A DNA stretch of 11,284 nt from Larix sibirica (GCA_004151065.3 NWUY0300056449.1:20014-31297); one strand, 5' to 3'. Numbered from the stretch's first letter, positions 1 to 7,242 are shown. Translations and numbers: made by a program. The notes: a model not told the origin generated them from the sequence alone.

Positions 1-599
1 CTGGTTTTTTCCAGTTCTGGTTTGCTTCTGACCTGTTTCATATTTTTAGGGTCAACTGGTTCAGTGACTGGTCTGGTTCTGATAACATTGATGAAAATCT
101 CTTTTATAAGATGGTCTCTTGTCAGTATTACCTTGGAGTATGGGTGTTTGCAAAACCATCTGGTTTGACCGGTTTACACCCCCAACCGGTCCAAATAGGC
201 AACTCAAACCAGAAATGGCCAGTTCGGCTGGTTTGAGCGGTTAACATCCCTAACCGGTTCAAATCAGCAACTCAAATGGAAATGGCTAGTGCTATACTGA
301 ACCGGCTGGTTCCATACCTGAACCAGCTTGTTCCATACTTGAACTGGTGGGTATCATACGGGTCCATACAGGATGTGTGGGACCACGATTTTGCTAATGA
401 AATTTTAAGAAATAAATAAAAAAGGTAATCTAAAACCCTAAAATGAACCCTGAACCCCTTTCTTTGTCTCATACACCAGTTTTTGAGCTGAGGTTTTTTC
501 TGAGTTATTGAGCTGGTGCTGCTGGTGTGGACTCCTGCTTGAGCTGGTATCCAGTGTTGAATCTAAGTATTTTCTGGGCTAAGTTGGAGAGCTGATTAC

Positions 600-624
600 A
601 ATCATATGGTTCTACCATATGATT
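600..624. repeat. Perfect hairpin in array unit 1
   Basis: An 11 bp perfect inverted repeat, AATCATATGGT and ACCATATGATT, is separated by the 3 bp loop TCT. It sits in the middle of the ~930 bp unit and recurs in unit 2. It could form a cruciform or RNA hairpin. No function is known to me. Confidence 0.85.
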
Positions 625-1518
625 AGAATCTTAGGTTGTAGACTCTAGACTCTAGGTATCAGTAAATTAGTAATTACATGACTACTATGCTTATGTTTGG
701 ACTTTGGACTCTAGAGGTCATGTTGAGCCTCTTTTTTGATGTATTTTGGACCTTTGGTTCTTATATTGATTGCAATAGGTGCTATTTGATTATAACCACC
801 TTTCTATATACATGAGATAAATTTGCATGTTTGTGTCAAGTGGTTTGGATTCACATGGATGTACATGAATTTATTTTTCAAAATACTAATATTTTATATA
901 TTTTTTGGTTGGCCCGTTCTTGTTTTCTGTTTTTTTTCTGGTTCTGGTTTGCTTCTGACCAGTTTCATATTTTTAGGGTCAACTGGTTCAGTGACCAGTC
1001 CGGTTCTGATAACATTGATGAAAATCTCTTTTATAAGATGGTCTCTTGTCAGTATTACCTTGGAGTATGGGTGTTTGCAAAACCAGCCGGTTTGACCAGT
1101 TTACACGCCCAACCGGTCCAAATCAACAACTCAAACCAGAAATGGCCAGTTCTGTACTGAACAGGCCCGTTTGGGCGGTTTACACCCCCAACCGGTTCAA
1201 ATCAGAAACTCAAATGGAAATGGCTGGTTCTATACTGAAACCGGCCAGTTCCATACCTGAACCAGCTTGTTCCATACTTGAACTGGTGGGTATCATACGG
1301 GTCCATACAGGATGTGTGGGACCACAATTTTGCTAATGAAATTTTAAGAAATAAATAAAAAAGGTAATCTAAAATCCTAAAATGAATCCTAAACCCCTTT
1401 CTTTATTTCATACACCAGTTTGTGAGCTGAGGTTTTTTCTGAGTTATTGAGCTGGTGCTGCTGGTGTGGACTCCTGCTTGAGCTGATATCCAGTGTTGAA
1501 TCAAAGTATTTTCTGGGC

Positions 1519-1539
1519 TCATATGGTTCTACCATATGA
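1519..1539. repeat. Perfect hairpin in array unit 2
   Basis: The same inverted repeat as in unit 1, with 9 bp perfect arms (TCATATGGT and ACCATATGA) around the loop TCT. The left arm is shortened because unit 2 lost about 20 bp immediately to its left. Confidence 0.82.
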
Positions 1540-2014
1540 TTAGAATCTTAGGTTGTAGACTCTAGACTCTAGGTATCAGTAAATTAGTAATTAGTAATTA
1601 CATGACTACTATGCTTATGTTTGGACTTCGGACTCTAGAGGTCATGTTGAGCCTCTTTTTTGATGTATTTTGGACCTTTGGTTCATATATGGATTGCAAT
1701 AGGTGCTATTTTGATTATAAGCACCCTTACTTGCTATATACATTAGATAAATTTGCATGTTTGTGTCTGATGGTTTGGATTCACATGGATGTACATGAAT
1801 ATTTTTTTTCAAAATTATTAATATTTTATATATTTTTTGGTTGGCCCGGTCTTTTTTTTTCTGGTTTTTTCCAGTTCTGGTTTGCTTCTGACCTGTTTCA
1901 TATTTTTAGGGTCAACTGGTTCATTGACCGGTCCGGTTCTGATAACATTGATGAAAATCTCTTTTATAAGATGGTCTCTTGTCAGTATTACCTTGGAGTA
2001 TGGGTGTTTGCAAA

Positions 2015-2125
2015 CATTTACCCAGAAACAGATTGTTGGTGAAAATTTAGCAAGCTTTTATAGGAAAGATGGTTGGAGAAAATTTCTCGAGCCTTCCACT
2101 TATTTTTACCTTTGCAACTGTTTAG
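2015..2125 (+). other. 3' end of an upstream RPL37 intron
   Basis: This is unique sequence between the end of the tandem array and the RPL37 exon. It ends in a pyrimidine-rich tract and tttag, a normal plant acceptor. The reading frame happens to stay open through it (from an ATG at 1837 to 2280), but the translation does not resemble the N-terminal half of eL37, so I read it as intron. Confidence 0.75.
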
Positions 2126-2401
2126 ACAACTGGAGCGTCAAAGCTATTCGGAGAAAGACTACAGGGACAGGAAGAATGAGATACCTACGTGACATGCCCC
2201 GTCGTTTTAAGAACAACTTCAGGGAGGGTAAGTTGTTAATAAAGCTTACCAGGTGGTTGAGTAATAAACCTATTTTGTAAAAGCAGCACAATTGCTATGA
2301 TGTGTTATTATACCTTGTGATATGCATGATGTGTTATTATAACCTTGTGTTGTGCAGGGACGCAGGCAACTCCCAGGAAGAAGGCCTCTGCTACCTCGTA
2401 A
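2126..2401 (+). CDS. RPL37: 60S ribosomal protein L37 (eL37), last two exons (partial)
   Basis: eL37 is a small zinc-binding protein of the cytosolic large ribosomal subunit that contacts rRNA. Exon 2126-2227 reads [20 protein letters not shown] and continues to FREG, the highly conserved second half of eL37. Exon 2358-2401 finishes with [14 protein letters not shown] and TAA (2399-2401), the plant-type C-terminus. The upstream acceptor is a pyrimidine-rich stretch ending tttag; the exon then opens with AC, which completes a Tyr codon if the previous exon ends in T, matching the family's Tyr-Asn-Trp. The donor is G/GTAAGT at 2228 and the acceptor tgtgcag ends at 2357. The first ~50 residues, including the four zinc-binding cysteines, are not in the window. 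Retained introns argue against a processed pseudogene. Two residues after MRYLR are Asp-Met where Asn-Val is usual, so functionality is likely but not certain. Confidence 0.93.
2228..2357 (+). other. RPL37 terminal intron (130 bp) with duplicated 3' part
   Basis: The intron starts GTAAGT and ends tgtgcag, splitting the Gly codon of FREG as G/GG. Its 3' half is a 29 bp tandem duplication: tgatgtgttattata followed by ccttgtg begins at 2298 and again at 2327. Only the second copy ends in AG; the first has tatgcatg at the matching place, so just one acceptor is usable. Confidence 0.88.
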
Positions 2402-2863
2402 ATGTATCAAGAATGGACCTGAAATATTGAGCTGAGTTGTTAACCTCTTTTGTGGGTTGCCGCCTTTTGCATTATTTTGGAAATTGTTAAATATAGCTTT
2501 ACTTTTACTTTTGAACTTGCATTTTTGAAGGAAATGTCTTTCCAAAACATTGATTGACGTTGTGCTGGCACTGTTTTGTGCAAAGTAATCAGAAAGTTGT
2601 TTTGAAGATTCAACAAGATGTTTACTATGTATGTTAATCATGTGTACAGTTAAGTGCTATTTAACATTGAGAGAGTGGCTTTTAAGTTTGATATTTAATG
2701 TATGCTATGCACAAATTTTAGCATTTTTCAATGACAGTATTTTCTTGAAGAAAATGTGTTTTCAATATTCTGAGTGTGTCGTGACATCACTGCTTCTTCC
2801 AAAGTTGCACACAGTGATTTTGAGGATTGAATTATATTTTTTGCACTTAAGTGATTCTTTACT
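2402..2863 (+). other. RPL37 3' UTR and flank
   Basis: This AT-rich sequence follows the RPL37 stop codon. No canonical AATAAA lies close to the stop, though AT-rich near-matches occur after 2480. Open frames on both strands here are short and unlike any protein I know. The transcript end cannot be placed from sequence alone. Confidence 0.5.
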
Positions 2864-3142
2864 GGGTGTTAATTTTCAGAATGCCTATTTAGAATAATTC
2901 CTGGTTACAAATGCTTTAGCTTCTAGAAACTGTTAATGTCTGTTTTTTAAAATCACATCTCTACTAAATCAAATTCTAATGTTAATATGAACACACCCAT
3001 TTGTAGTGGGTGTTGATTTTGAAAATGCTTGTTTATAACAATTCCTGTTTACAAATGCTTTAGCTTCTAGAAACTGTTAATATATATTTTTTAAATCACA
3101 TTTATACTAAATCAAATTCCAATGTCAATATGAACACATCCA
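2864..3142. repeat. ~143 bp tandem duplication, two copies
   Basis: Copy 1 starts gggtgttaatttt at 2864 and copy 2 starts gggtgttgatttt at 3008. They share acaaatgctttagcttctag, actaaatcaaatt and an ending near gaacacaycat-like sequence at about 3000 and 3142. The offset drifts from 144 to 142 bp through small indels. The copies are clearly diverged, so the duplication is not recent. No coding content is seen. Confidence 0.88.
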
Positions 3143-3582
3143 TCAAAATACAGTTTAGTTAAAACACTCCAGTGCTTAAATTGCATAAAATTCAGTTTTT
3201 GTAACTCATGATTTGGTATTCTCTTTCCCAACAGTTAAAATTTTTTTCGTGTTCCATTTGGTAGTCTTGTCCACTCTGATCAGTTGTAAAGAGAAAAATT
3301 CAGGTTTTTGCCATTAAATTTACAGATAGGATATATTTACTAGAAGTTTCAACATTTGTAGGTATTTATCCTTGCCAGTCTGTTCTCTTCAAGTGAGAAG
3401 GTCAAATGTCTTTTTCGAAATACTATGGACATGGTCTGCCCATTTTCTTTTGTTGGGAGGTCATTTCTATTTGAAGAAGTGAACCAAAACATAAATGTTA
3501 GGTGAAATATTAGAAAGGTAATGTTCACAGAATCACATAACAGAGCGAGCCCATGGAAAGCTGCAGAAAAATTAGTCCAATG
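3143..3582. other. AT-rich non-coding stretch, nothing recognised
   Basis: No open frame of note, RNA gene or transposon terminus is visible on either strand. The base composition matches the surrounding AT-rich spacer. Confidence 0.5.
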
Positions 3583-3685
3583 TTAACGTAAATTTAACTT
3601 ATCCACTAGTGCTAAGTGACTTTTATTATTTAACTTAACGTAAATTTAACTTATCCACTAGTGCTAAGTGACTGTTATTATTTAT
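3583..3685. repeat. 52 bp tandem duplication, two near-identical copies
   Basis: The unit beginning ttaacgtaaatttaactt and continuing atccactagtgctaagtgac starts at 3583 and at 3635. The copies differ by a single T/G change after aagtgact plus the trailing bases, so this is a recent duplication. It is non-coding. Confidence 0.92.
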
Positions 3686-3920
3686 TGCTTCGCATGCTCG
3701 GAATGCATTGACTTAGATGATAGATCTACCCATTTCTCTAGTATGTCATCATTATTCTAAGAATTGAAGCAAACACATAGGAGGTTATATGAAACAAGTG
3801 ATTATTGTTTTTTGGTTTGCCTGTTACACTGGATGTTAGCTATTAAAGCTGTGAATTTTCTTTCTGGACAACAATATTTCTTGGAAATTGTCCTACACAT
3901 AAAGGCACACATTGTTATTA
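3686..3920. other. AT-rich spacer, nothing recognised
   Basis: No gene, RNA or repeat could be supported in this interval, which leads into the repeat-rich block starting near 3921. Confidence 0.45.
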
Positions 3921-4212
3921 GCTACATTTAAGTAGATGTTTGCTTGCTGGCCTTGTTTTACTTTGTTGCCAGGAACGCAATTTCTCTGATACACATTTTG
4001 TAATATGATGTATACAAAAAGGTGCTCATTGATGTAAGCTATATTTAAGTAGATGTTTTCTTGCTGGCCTTGTTTTTCTTTGTTACTGGGAACACAATTT
4101 CCCTGGAAAGCTTATTGTAATATGCTGTAGCCTCGTTTTACTTTCTTACTAGAAACACATTTACAATATAATGTAGCCTTGGTTTACTTCGTTGCCAGAA
4201 ACATAATTTTAG
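3921..4212. repeat. Degenerate short repeats of a gccttgttttactttgttgcc-like unit
   Basis: The sequence gctacatttaagtagatg at 3921 recurs as gctatatttaagtagatg at 4038 (117 bp apart). Both are followed by cttgctggccttgtttt and a ttgttgcca/ttgttactg segment. Shorter relatives of the same module (gtagcctcgttttacttt near 4126 and gtagccttggtttactt near 4171) follow. The pattern is a locally amplified AT-rich module of irregular spacing, part of which is included in the larger duplication to the right. Confidence 0.78.
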
Positions 4213-4791
4213 TGGAACGTTTTTTTCATATAATGCCCTTTCTTTTAACAGAAATGAGTAAGAGTATTTTAATATATAAAGGCTGAAGCCAGCCAGAGGT
4301 TACAGAAAGTCTGAGAATGCCCTGTCAAGTATCTGTGCTCGCTATCCCATTCCCAATACAAACATAAAAGGACTGGTCCAGAGGACAAAAAGCCTGCTTT
4401 ATCTGCACAGTTATTACAGTTCTGAGAGTGTTGTATATACACACTTATTTACATAACATACAAATACATTTACATATCATAAACTAGAAAAAAATAAGTG
4501 GGACGACCTGTTCTTCATTCCTGAGCACGCTTATCTGCCACCTCAACTGGGAGGTGGATTGAATCTTCCTCCATTGCCTTCGTTCCAAATCTCGGGATGG
4601 TCTGATTTTGGCTACACTGGTTCATCTTCAACTGATTAGCGATGTCAATTCTGAACCGATCTACTTTACCTCCTTGCTCCCGAAGATCGCTCTTTATATC
4701 TTCCATCCACATCCAGCATTGAGAAATAATGAGAGCTATCTCATGGTTTCCAGCTGCTCAGTCATGTTGTCAAAGACTGCTCTAAGCATAC
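4038..4791. repeat. Large tandem duplication, copy A
   Basis: Copy A runs from gctatatttaagtagatg to ctctaagcatac (4791). It is the fuller copy. It includes about 202 bp (4437-4638) that are absent from copy B. Read on the minus strand it covers the 3' part of an unidentified coding-like region plus downstream AT-rich sequence. A short filler (tactatata) joins it to copy B. Confidence 0.92.
4515..4791 (-). pseudogene. Duplicated 3' part of the unidentified minus-strand gene (copy A)
   Basis: The minus-strand frame 4712-4515 reads MEDIKSDLREQGGKVDRFRI, then about 40 further hydrophilic residues, ending KRAQE and TGA at 4515-4517. The same MEDIK segment in copy B (near 5262-5195) loses its continuation through the 202 bp deletion, so copy A keeps the only visible natural C-terminus. 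Upstream on the minus strand, copy A carries VFDNMTEQLETMR followed at once by TAG. Copy B has Gln there, and the MEDIK frame is out of phase with it. The duplicate therefore has no upstream exon and is presumably dead. Confidence 0.5.
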
Positions 4792-4794
4792 TAC

Positions 4795-5340
4795 TATATA
4801 AGTAGATGTTTTCTTGCTGGCCTTGTTTTTCTTTGTTACTGGGAACACAATTTCCCTGGAAAACATATTGTAATATGCTGTAGCCTCGTTTTACTTTCTT
4901 ACTAGAAACACATTTACAATATAATGTAGCCTTGGTTTACTTTGTTGCCAGAAACATAATTTTAGTGGAACGTTTTTTTCATATAATGCCCTTTTTTTAA
5001 CAGAATGAGTAAGAGTATATTTATATATAAAGGCTGAAGCCAGCCAGAGGTTACAGAAAGTCTGAGAATGCCCTGTTAAGTATCTGTGCTTGCTATCCCA
5101 TTCCCAATACAAACATAAAAGGACTGGTCCAGAGGACAAAAAGCCTGCTTTATCTTTAGGTATTACAGTTCTGAGAGTGTTGTATGCGCTGTCAATTCTG
5201 AACCGATCTACTTTACCTCCTTGCTCCCAAAGATCGCTCTTTATATCTTCCATCCACAAATCCAGCATTGAGAAATAATGAGAGCTGTCTCATGGTTTCC
5301 AGCTGCCCAGTCATGTTGTCAAAGACTGCTCTAAGCATAC
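4795..5340. repeat. Large tandem duplication, copy B (internally deleted)
   Basis: The segment from agtagatgttttcttgctgg at 4801 matches copy A at 4048 (offset 753 bp), while the end ctaagcatac at 5340 matches 4791 (offset 549). The difference is explained mainly by loss of about 202 bp in copy B at about 5186 (gttgtat joined to gcgctgtc). Copy B is continuous with the upstream coding-like sequence at 5341-5730, so it occupies the original position and copy A is the duplicate. Confidence 0.92.
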
Positions 5341-5730
5341 GCTTAAAGTCACTGAGCTCATTGCGAACCAGGTTAATAATCTCTCCACTTTGACATTTCC
5401 AGAAAGCTCTTTCTGTGTACCTTTTTTGTTCCTTCCACTGCCCTGAACCACTGGGTGAAAGTTCAAATTCGTCTCTTTCAGGCTTGTTGCTTCAGGCTTT
5501 GTGATTATGGAGAAGAGGCCAGCTTCTAATTCACCAGGAGGGGGAGAGCCAAAACCAAGAGCCAACTGCAGCTTCCAAGTTTCAAAGTCTTTGGTTATCT
5601 CGCCGACCAGCAGGGGGGGGCTTCCCTCACACGACAGCTCCTCCGAAAGCTCTGTATTTGCATCTTCTTCCTCACGATGGCGATGAATACCCTCAACCGC
5701 CTTCCCCTCCCATATCGACGAGTTCGCCCA
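5213..5730 (-). pseudogene. Unidentified minus-strand coding region, probably a broken gene
   Basis: I do not recognise the family. On the minus strand one frame is open for about 139 codons from 5730 to 5314. It contains acidic text (REEEDANTELSEELSCEG) followed by LLVGEITKDFETWKLQLALG and GSPPPGELEAGLFSI. A second frame, open from 5491 to 5216 with stop TAA at 5213-5215, reads EFELSPSGSGQWKEQKRYTE and later NLVRNELSDFKRMLRAVFDN, which looks like a hydrophilic alpha-helical, possibly coiled-coil segment. The most coherent protein would start in the first frame and switch near 5485-5500, then switch again near 5265 to MEDIKSDLWEQGGKVDRF. Such switches mean frameshifts, or introns I cannot define. 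An 8-G run at 5613-5620 lies inside the first frame. Local GC content and CpG frequency are higher than in the flanks, as expected for exon sequence. No transposase, kinase or other known motif is visible. Confidence 0.5.
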
Positions 5731-5889
5731 TCACTTCCCACCCGTGGAGCGTAAATGCTCTGGTCCTCATGCATGCTGGGGGTTTAATCAACCACATGGC
5801 AGCAGCTGTACTGTTCCCTGCCACGTGCTCTCCTTGTCTCGTCCTGTCGCCACATTCCATGCCCATGGAGTGATAGACTCTTGTACCAC

Positions 5890-5910
5890 TTTTTTTCATA
5901 TAATGCCCTT
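5890..5910. repeat. 21 bp stray copy of the duplicated segment
   Basis: The sequence tttttttcatataatgccct (plus a further t) here is identical to 4220-4240 in copy A and to the matching place in copy B near 4974. Its flanks are unrelated. It sits about 550 bp right of copy B and may mark a third duplication endpoint. Confidence 0.65.
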
Positions 5911-6086
5911 GAACACTTAGCAACTCTCTCTTACCGTGTGGAGTGACATTCATATTTCATCCGGATAGAGAAAAACCTTGAAAAATGATTTTGCTTATTT
6001 GTATTATGGTTTCGAAGTCTCTGTTGTGAGTCCACTAGGTTGAAATAATTTTCAAAGATACTTTGTTTTGGAGCAATGCAATAGTG
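5911..6086. other. AT-rich spacer, nothing recognised
   Basis: No coding, RNA or repeat feature is supported here. Minus-strand open frames starting near 5953 lack recognisable motifs and are not clearly joined to the coding-like region at 5730. Confidence 0.4.
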
Positions 6087-6286
6087 GGTGATATGAGTAA
6101 TGCCAACAATGCAATACGATTCTCAGATACAAGAAAGCCCAAGAGAACAATTATGCAAGTATGAGATATACATTCATTTGTATTCTGGTGATATGAGTAA
6201 TGCCAACAATGCAATAAGAAACTCTGACACAAGAAAGCCCAAGAGAACAATTATGCAAGTATGAGATACATGCTCTACACTTATTT
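6087..6286. repeat. 100 bp tandem duplication
   Basis: The sequence ggtgatatgagtaatgccaa starts at 6087 and again at 6187, and aagaaagcccaagagaacaa starts at 6131 and 6231, exactly 100 bp apart. The second copy differs at a few bases and runs into the 29 bp repeat at its right end. Confidence 0.92.
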
Positions 6287-6327
6287 GTATTCTTAGATAT
6301 GCTCTACACTTATTTGTTTTCTTAGAT
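6270..6327. repeat. 29 bp tandem duplication
   Basis: The sequence atgctctacacttatttgta, continuing ttcttagat, starts at 6270 and recurs at 6299 with one A/T change. The second copy ends in tttgttttcttag, a pyrimidine-rich, acceptor-like sequence just before a possible exon. Confidence 0.9.
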
Positions 6328-6392
6328 AGAGTACAAAATTGCAGTGAGAGTGATCAAAGATGGCAAGTCCGGAATAAAATACAGTGAAGTGG
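6326..6392 (+). other. Possible short exon (67 bp), uncertain
   Basis: It is preceded by tttgttttcttag and followed by GTGAGT at 6393-6398, both good splice consensus matches. The in-phase translation is IEYKIAVRVIKDGKSGIKYS and a few more residues, open throughout. I do not recognise it. With only 67 bp, chance is a real alternative. Confidence 0.25.
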
Positions 6393-6511
6393 GTGAGTAA
6401 TCAATTCAGACCAGATCATTCAAAAGAGATACGAAATGTACTGAAGGACAAAATAGAAAAACACAAATATGATACTTGTTTACATACGTTTAGTAAACTA
6501 AGTCTCAGTAA

Positions 6512-6763
6512 TTCCTCCATGTTAAAAGGAAACCGTCCCTTGTTTTTGTTGGAGATGAAACTATTGCCCAAAAGCTTATTGGGACAACTAGTTGTCAAGA
6601 GTGGACATGGTGGATTTACAGTGAACCAAGTGGTGATGTGACGTTGCATGTTGAATTTGTTGAGGCCATCAAGAAAGTACCTTCTGAAAGAGGAGGTTGT
6701 AAATTTGGAATTGTGTTGTTTGGATGTGTGACGAACAGATTCCTCAAGTGGAGTGGGTCATAA
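6512..6763 (+). other. Open + strand segment without ATG, possible captured exon
   Basis: A frame of 83 codons is open from 6512 to a TAA at 6761-6763. It contains SLVFVGDETIAQKLIG, then WTWWIYSEPSGDVTLHVEFV, then a Lys/Gly/Cys-containing stretch GGCKFGIVLFGCVTNRF. The composition looks protein-like and codon use is ordinary for a plant, but there is no start codon near its beginning and I recognise no family. It lies downstream of the possible 67 bp exon on the same strand, and it overlaps the last, least certain part of the minus-strand gypsy remnant. It could be an exon fragment captured by a transposon or a chance open frame. Confidence 0.25.
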
Positions 6764-7242
6764 AACTTCAACTAGTTGACATTCTCCATATCAAGTAATG
6801 CCACGTTGAGACATCAAGTCCAACTTGAAAGCATAAGTCCATTTGTTGTATGATTGTGTAAGGACCATTCTAATGGGCTTGAGCTTGTGATGTCACTGAT
6901 TTATTTTTTGAAGCATTGCATGTCCAAGTGCAATGAAACACGATTTCCAACTCGAAAATGTGGATTAACTCGATGCCGATCATGAAGTGCCCTACACTTG
7001 GTGCATGTTTTCTGAAGGATGTCATGAACCTTGTTGTGGATTTGTGTTATTCCCATCATTGGTGGGATGTGGATGGAGCAAGGAGAGAATGAAATCTTAC
7101 ATGTAGTAAGAGGTTGAAAGCAAAAGCATACTTGAAAGTGAGAGTGTTTTGTAAAGACATGGATGACTTTGTTTAGCAATGTTGCAAATATGCAAGCTTT
7201 AATCTCAATGTTTGTTCTATTGGTGGTCGGTGCAGAAAGCAT
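6735..7242 (-). pseudogene. Gypsy pol: integrase C-terminal domain fragment
   Basis: The translation KVHDILQKTCTKCRALHDRH, then RVNPHFRVGNRVSLHLD, matches the plant gypsy integrase tail (a helix, then Asp-Arg/Lys-His-Arg, then F-x-V-G-D-x-V). After a frame change near 6895 the text KLKPIRMVL and YAFKLDL continues the GPY/F-like module, with stops near 6805 and 6765. Beyond about 6735 the match to the family is lost. No chromodomain could be identified. Confidence 0.8.

Larger units (their letters stand above)
1..2014. repeat. Tandem array of a ~930 bp unit (about 2.2 units visible)
   Basis: The motif tttgcttctgacc followed by the same downstream sequence starts at 21, 948 and 1881, giving periods of 927 and 933 bp. 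The first two units are full length. The third matches only to about 2014 (tgggtgtttgcaaa), where unrelated sequence begins. Unit 2 lacks about 20 bp present in unit 1 near 580-600; otherwise the units differ mainly by single bases and T-run lengths. The units are AT-rich with interspersed accggt, ccggtt and ctggtt words. I see no transposase, reverse transcriptase or terminal repeat, and the short open frames inside are not coherent proteins. The position just upstream of an intact RPL37 acceptor suggests the array is intronic (inference). The family is unrecognised. Confidence 0.93.

Noticed and set aside
250-270. ggttcaaatc in the array (also near 1195) resembling an RNA polymerase III B box
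   Set aside because: The following bases do not fit the B-box consensus, no A box lies at the right distance and no cloverleaf forms, so no tRNA or tRNA-derived SINE is supported.
430-460. Plant telomere-like words (aaaccctaaa and aaccctgaacccc)
   Set aside because: Only one or two degenerate units, repeated simply because the 930 bp unit repeats; not an interstitial telomere array.
823-1336. Several overlapping + strand open frames of about 90-110 codons in the array
   Set aside because: Translations are low-complexity or incoherent, shift between units because of indels, and match no family.
2228-2357. Possible C/D box snoRNA in the RPL37 intron
   Set aside because: Ribosomal protein introns often host snoRNAs, and tatgatg hints at a C box, but no D box with terminal stem is present.
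2106-2641. Minus-strand open frames opposite the RPL37 exons
   Set aside because: They are antisense shadows of the conserved RPL37 coding sequence and its 3' flank.
4891-5268. 125-codon minus-strand frame continuing past MEDIK in copy B
   Set aside because: After the deletion junction it runs through 3'-flanking, AT-rich sequence; the tail is out of context and not expected to be a real C-terminus.
5658-5873. 71-codon + strand frame rich in Pro and Ser
   Set aside because: It lies opposite the more coherent minus-strand coding-like region, and the proline/serine content is a complement effect of its acidic, GC-rich sequence.
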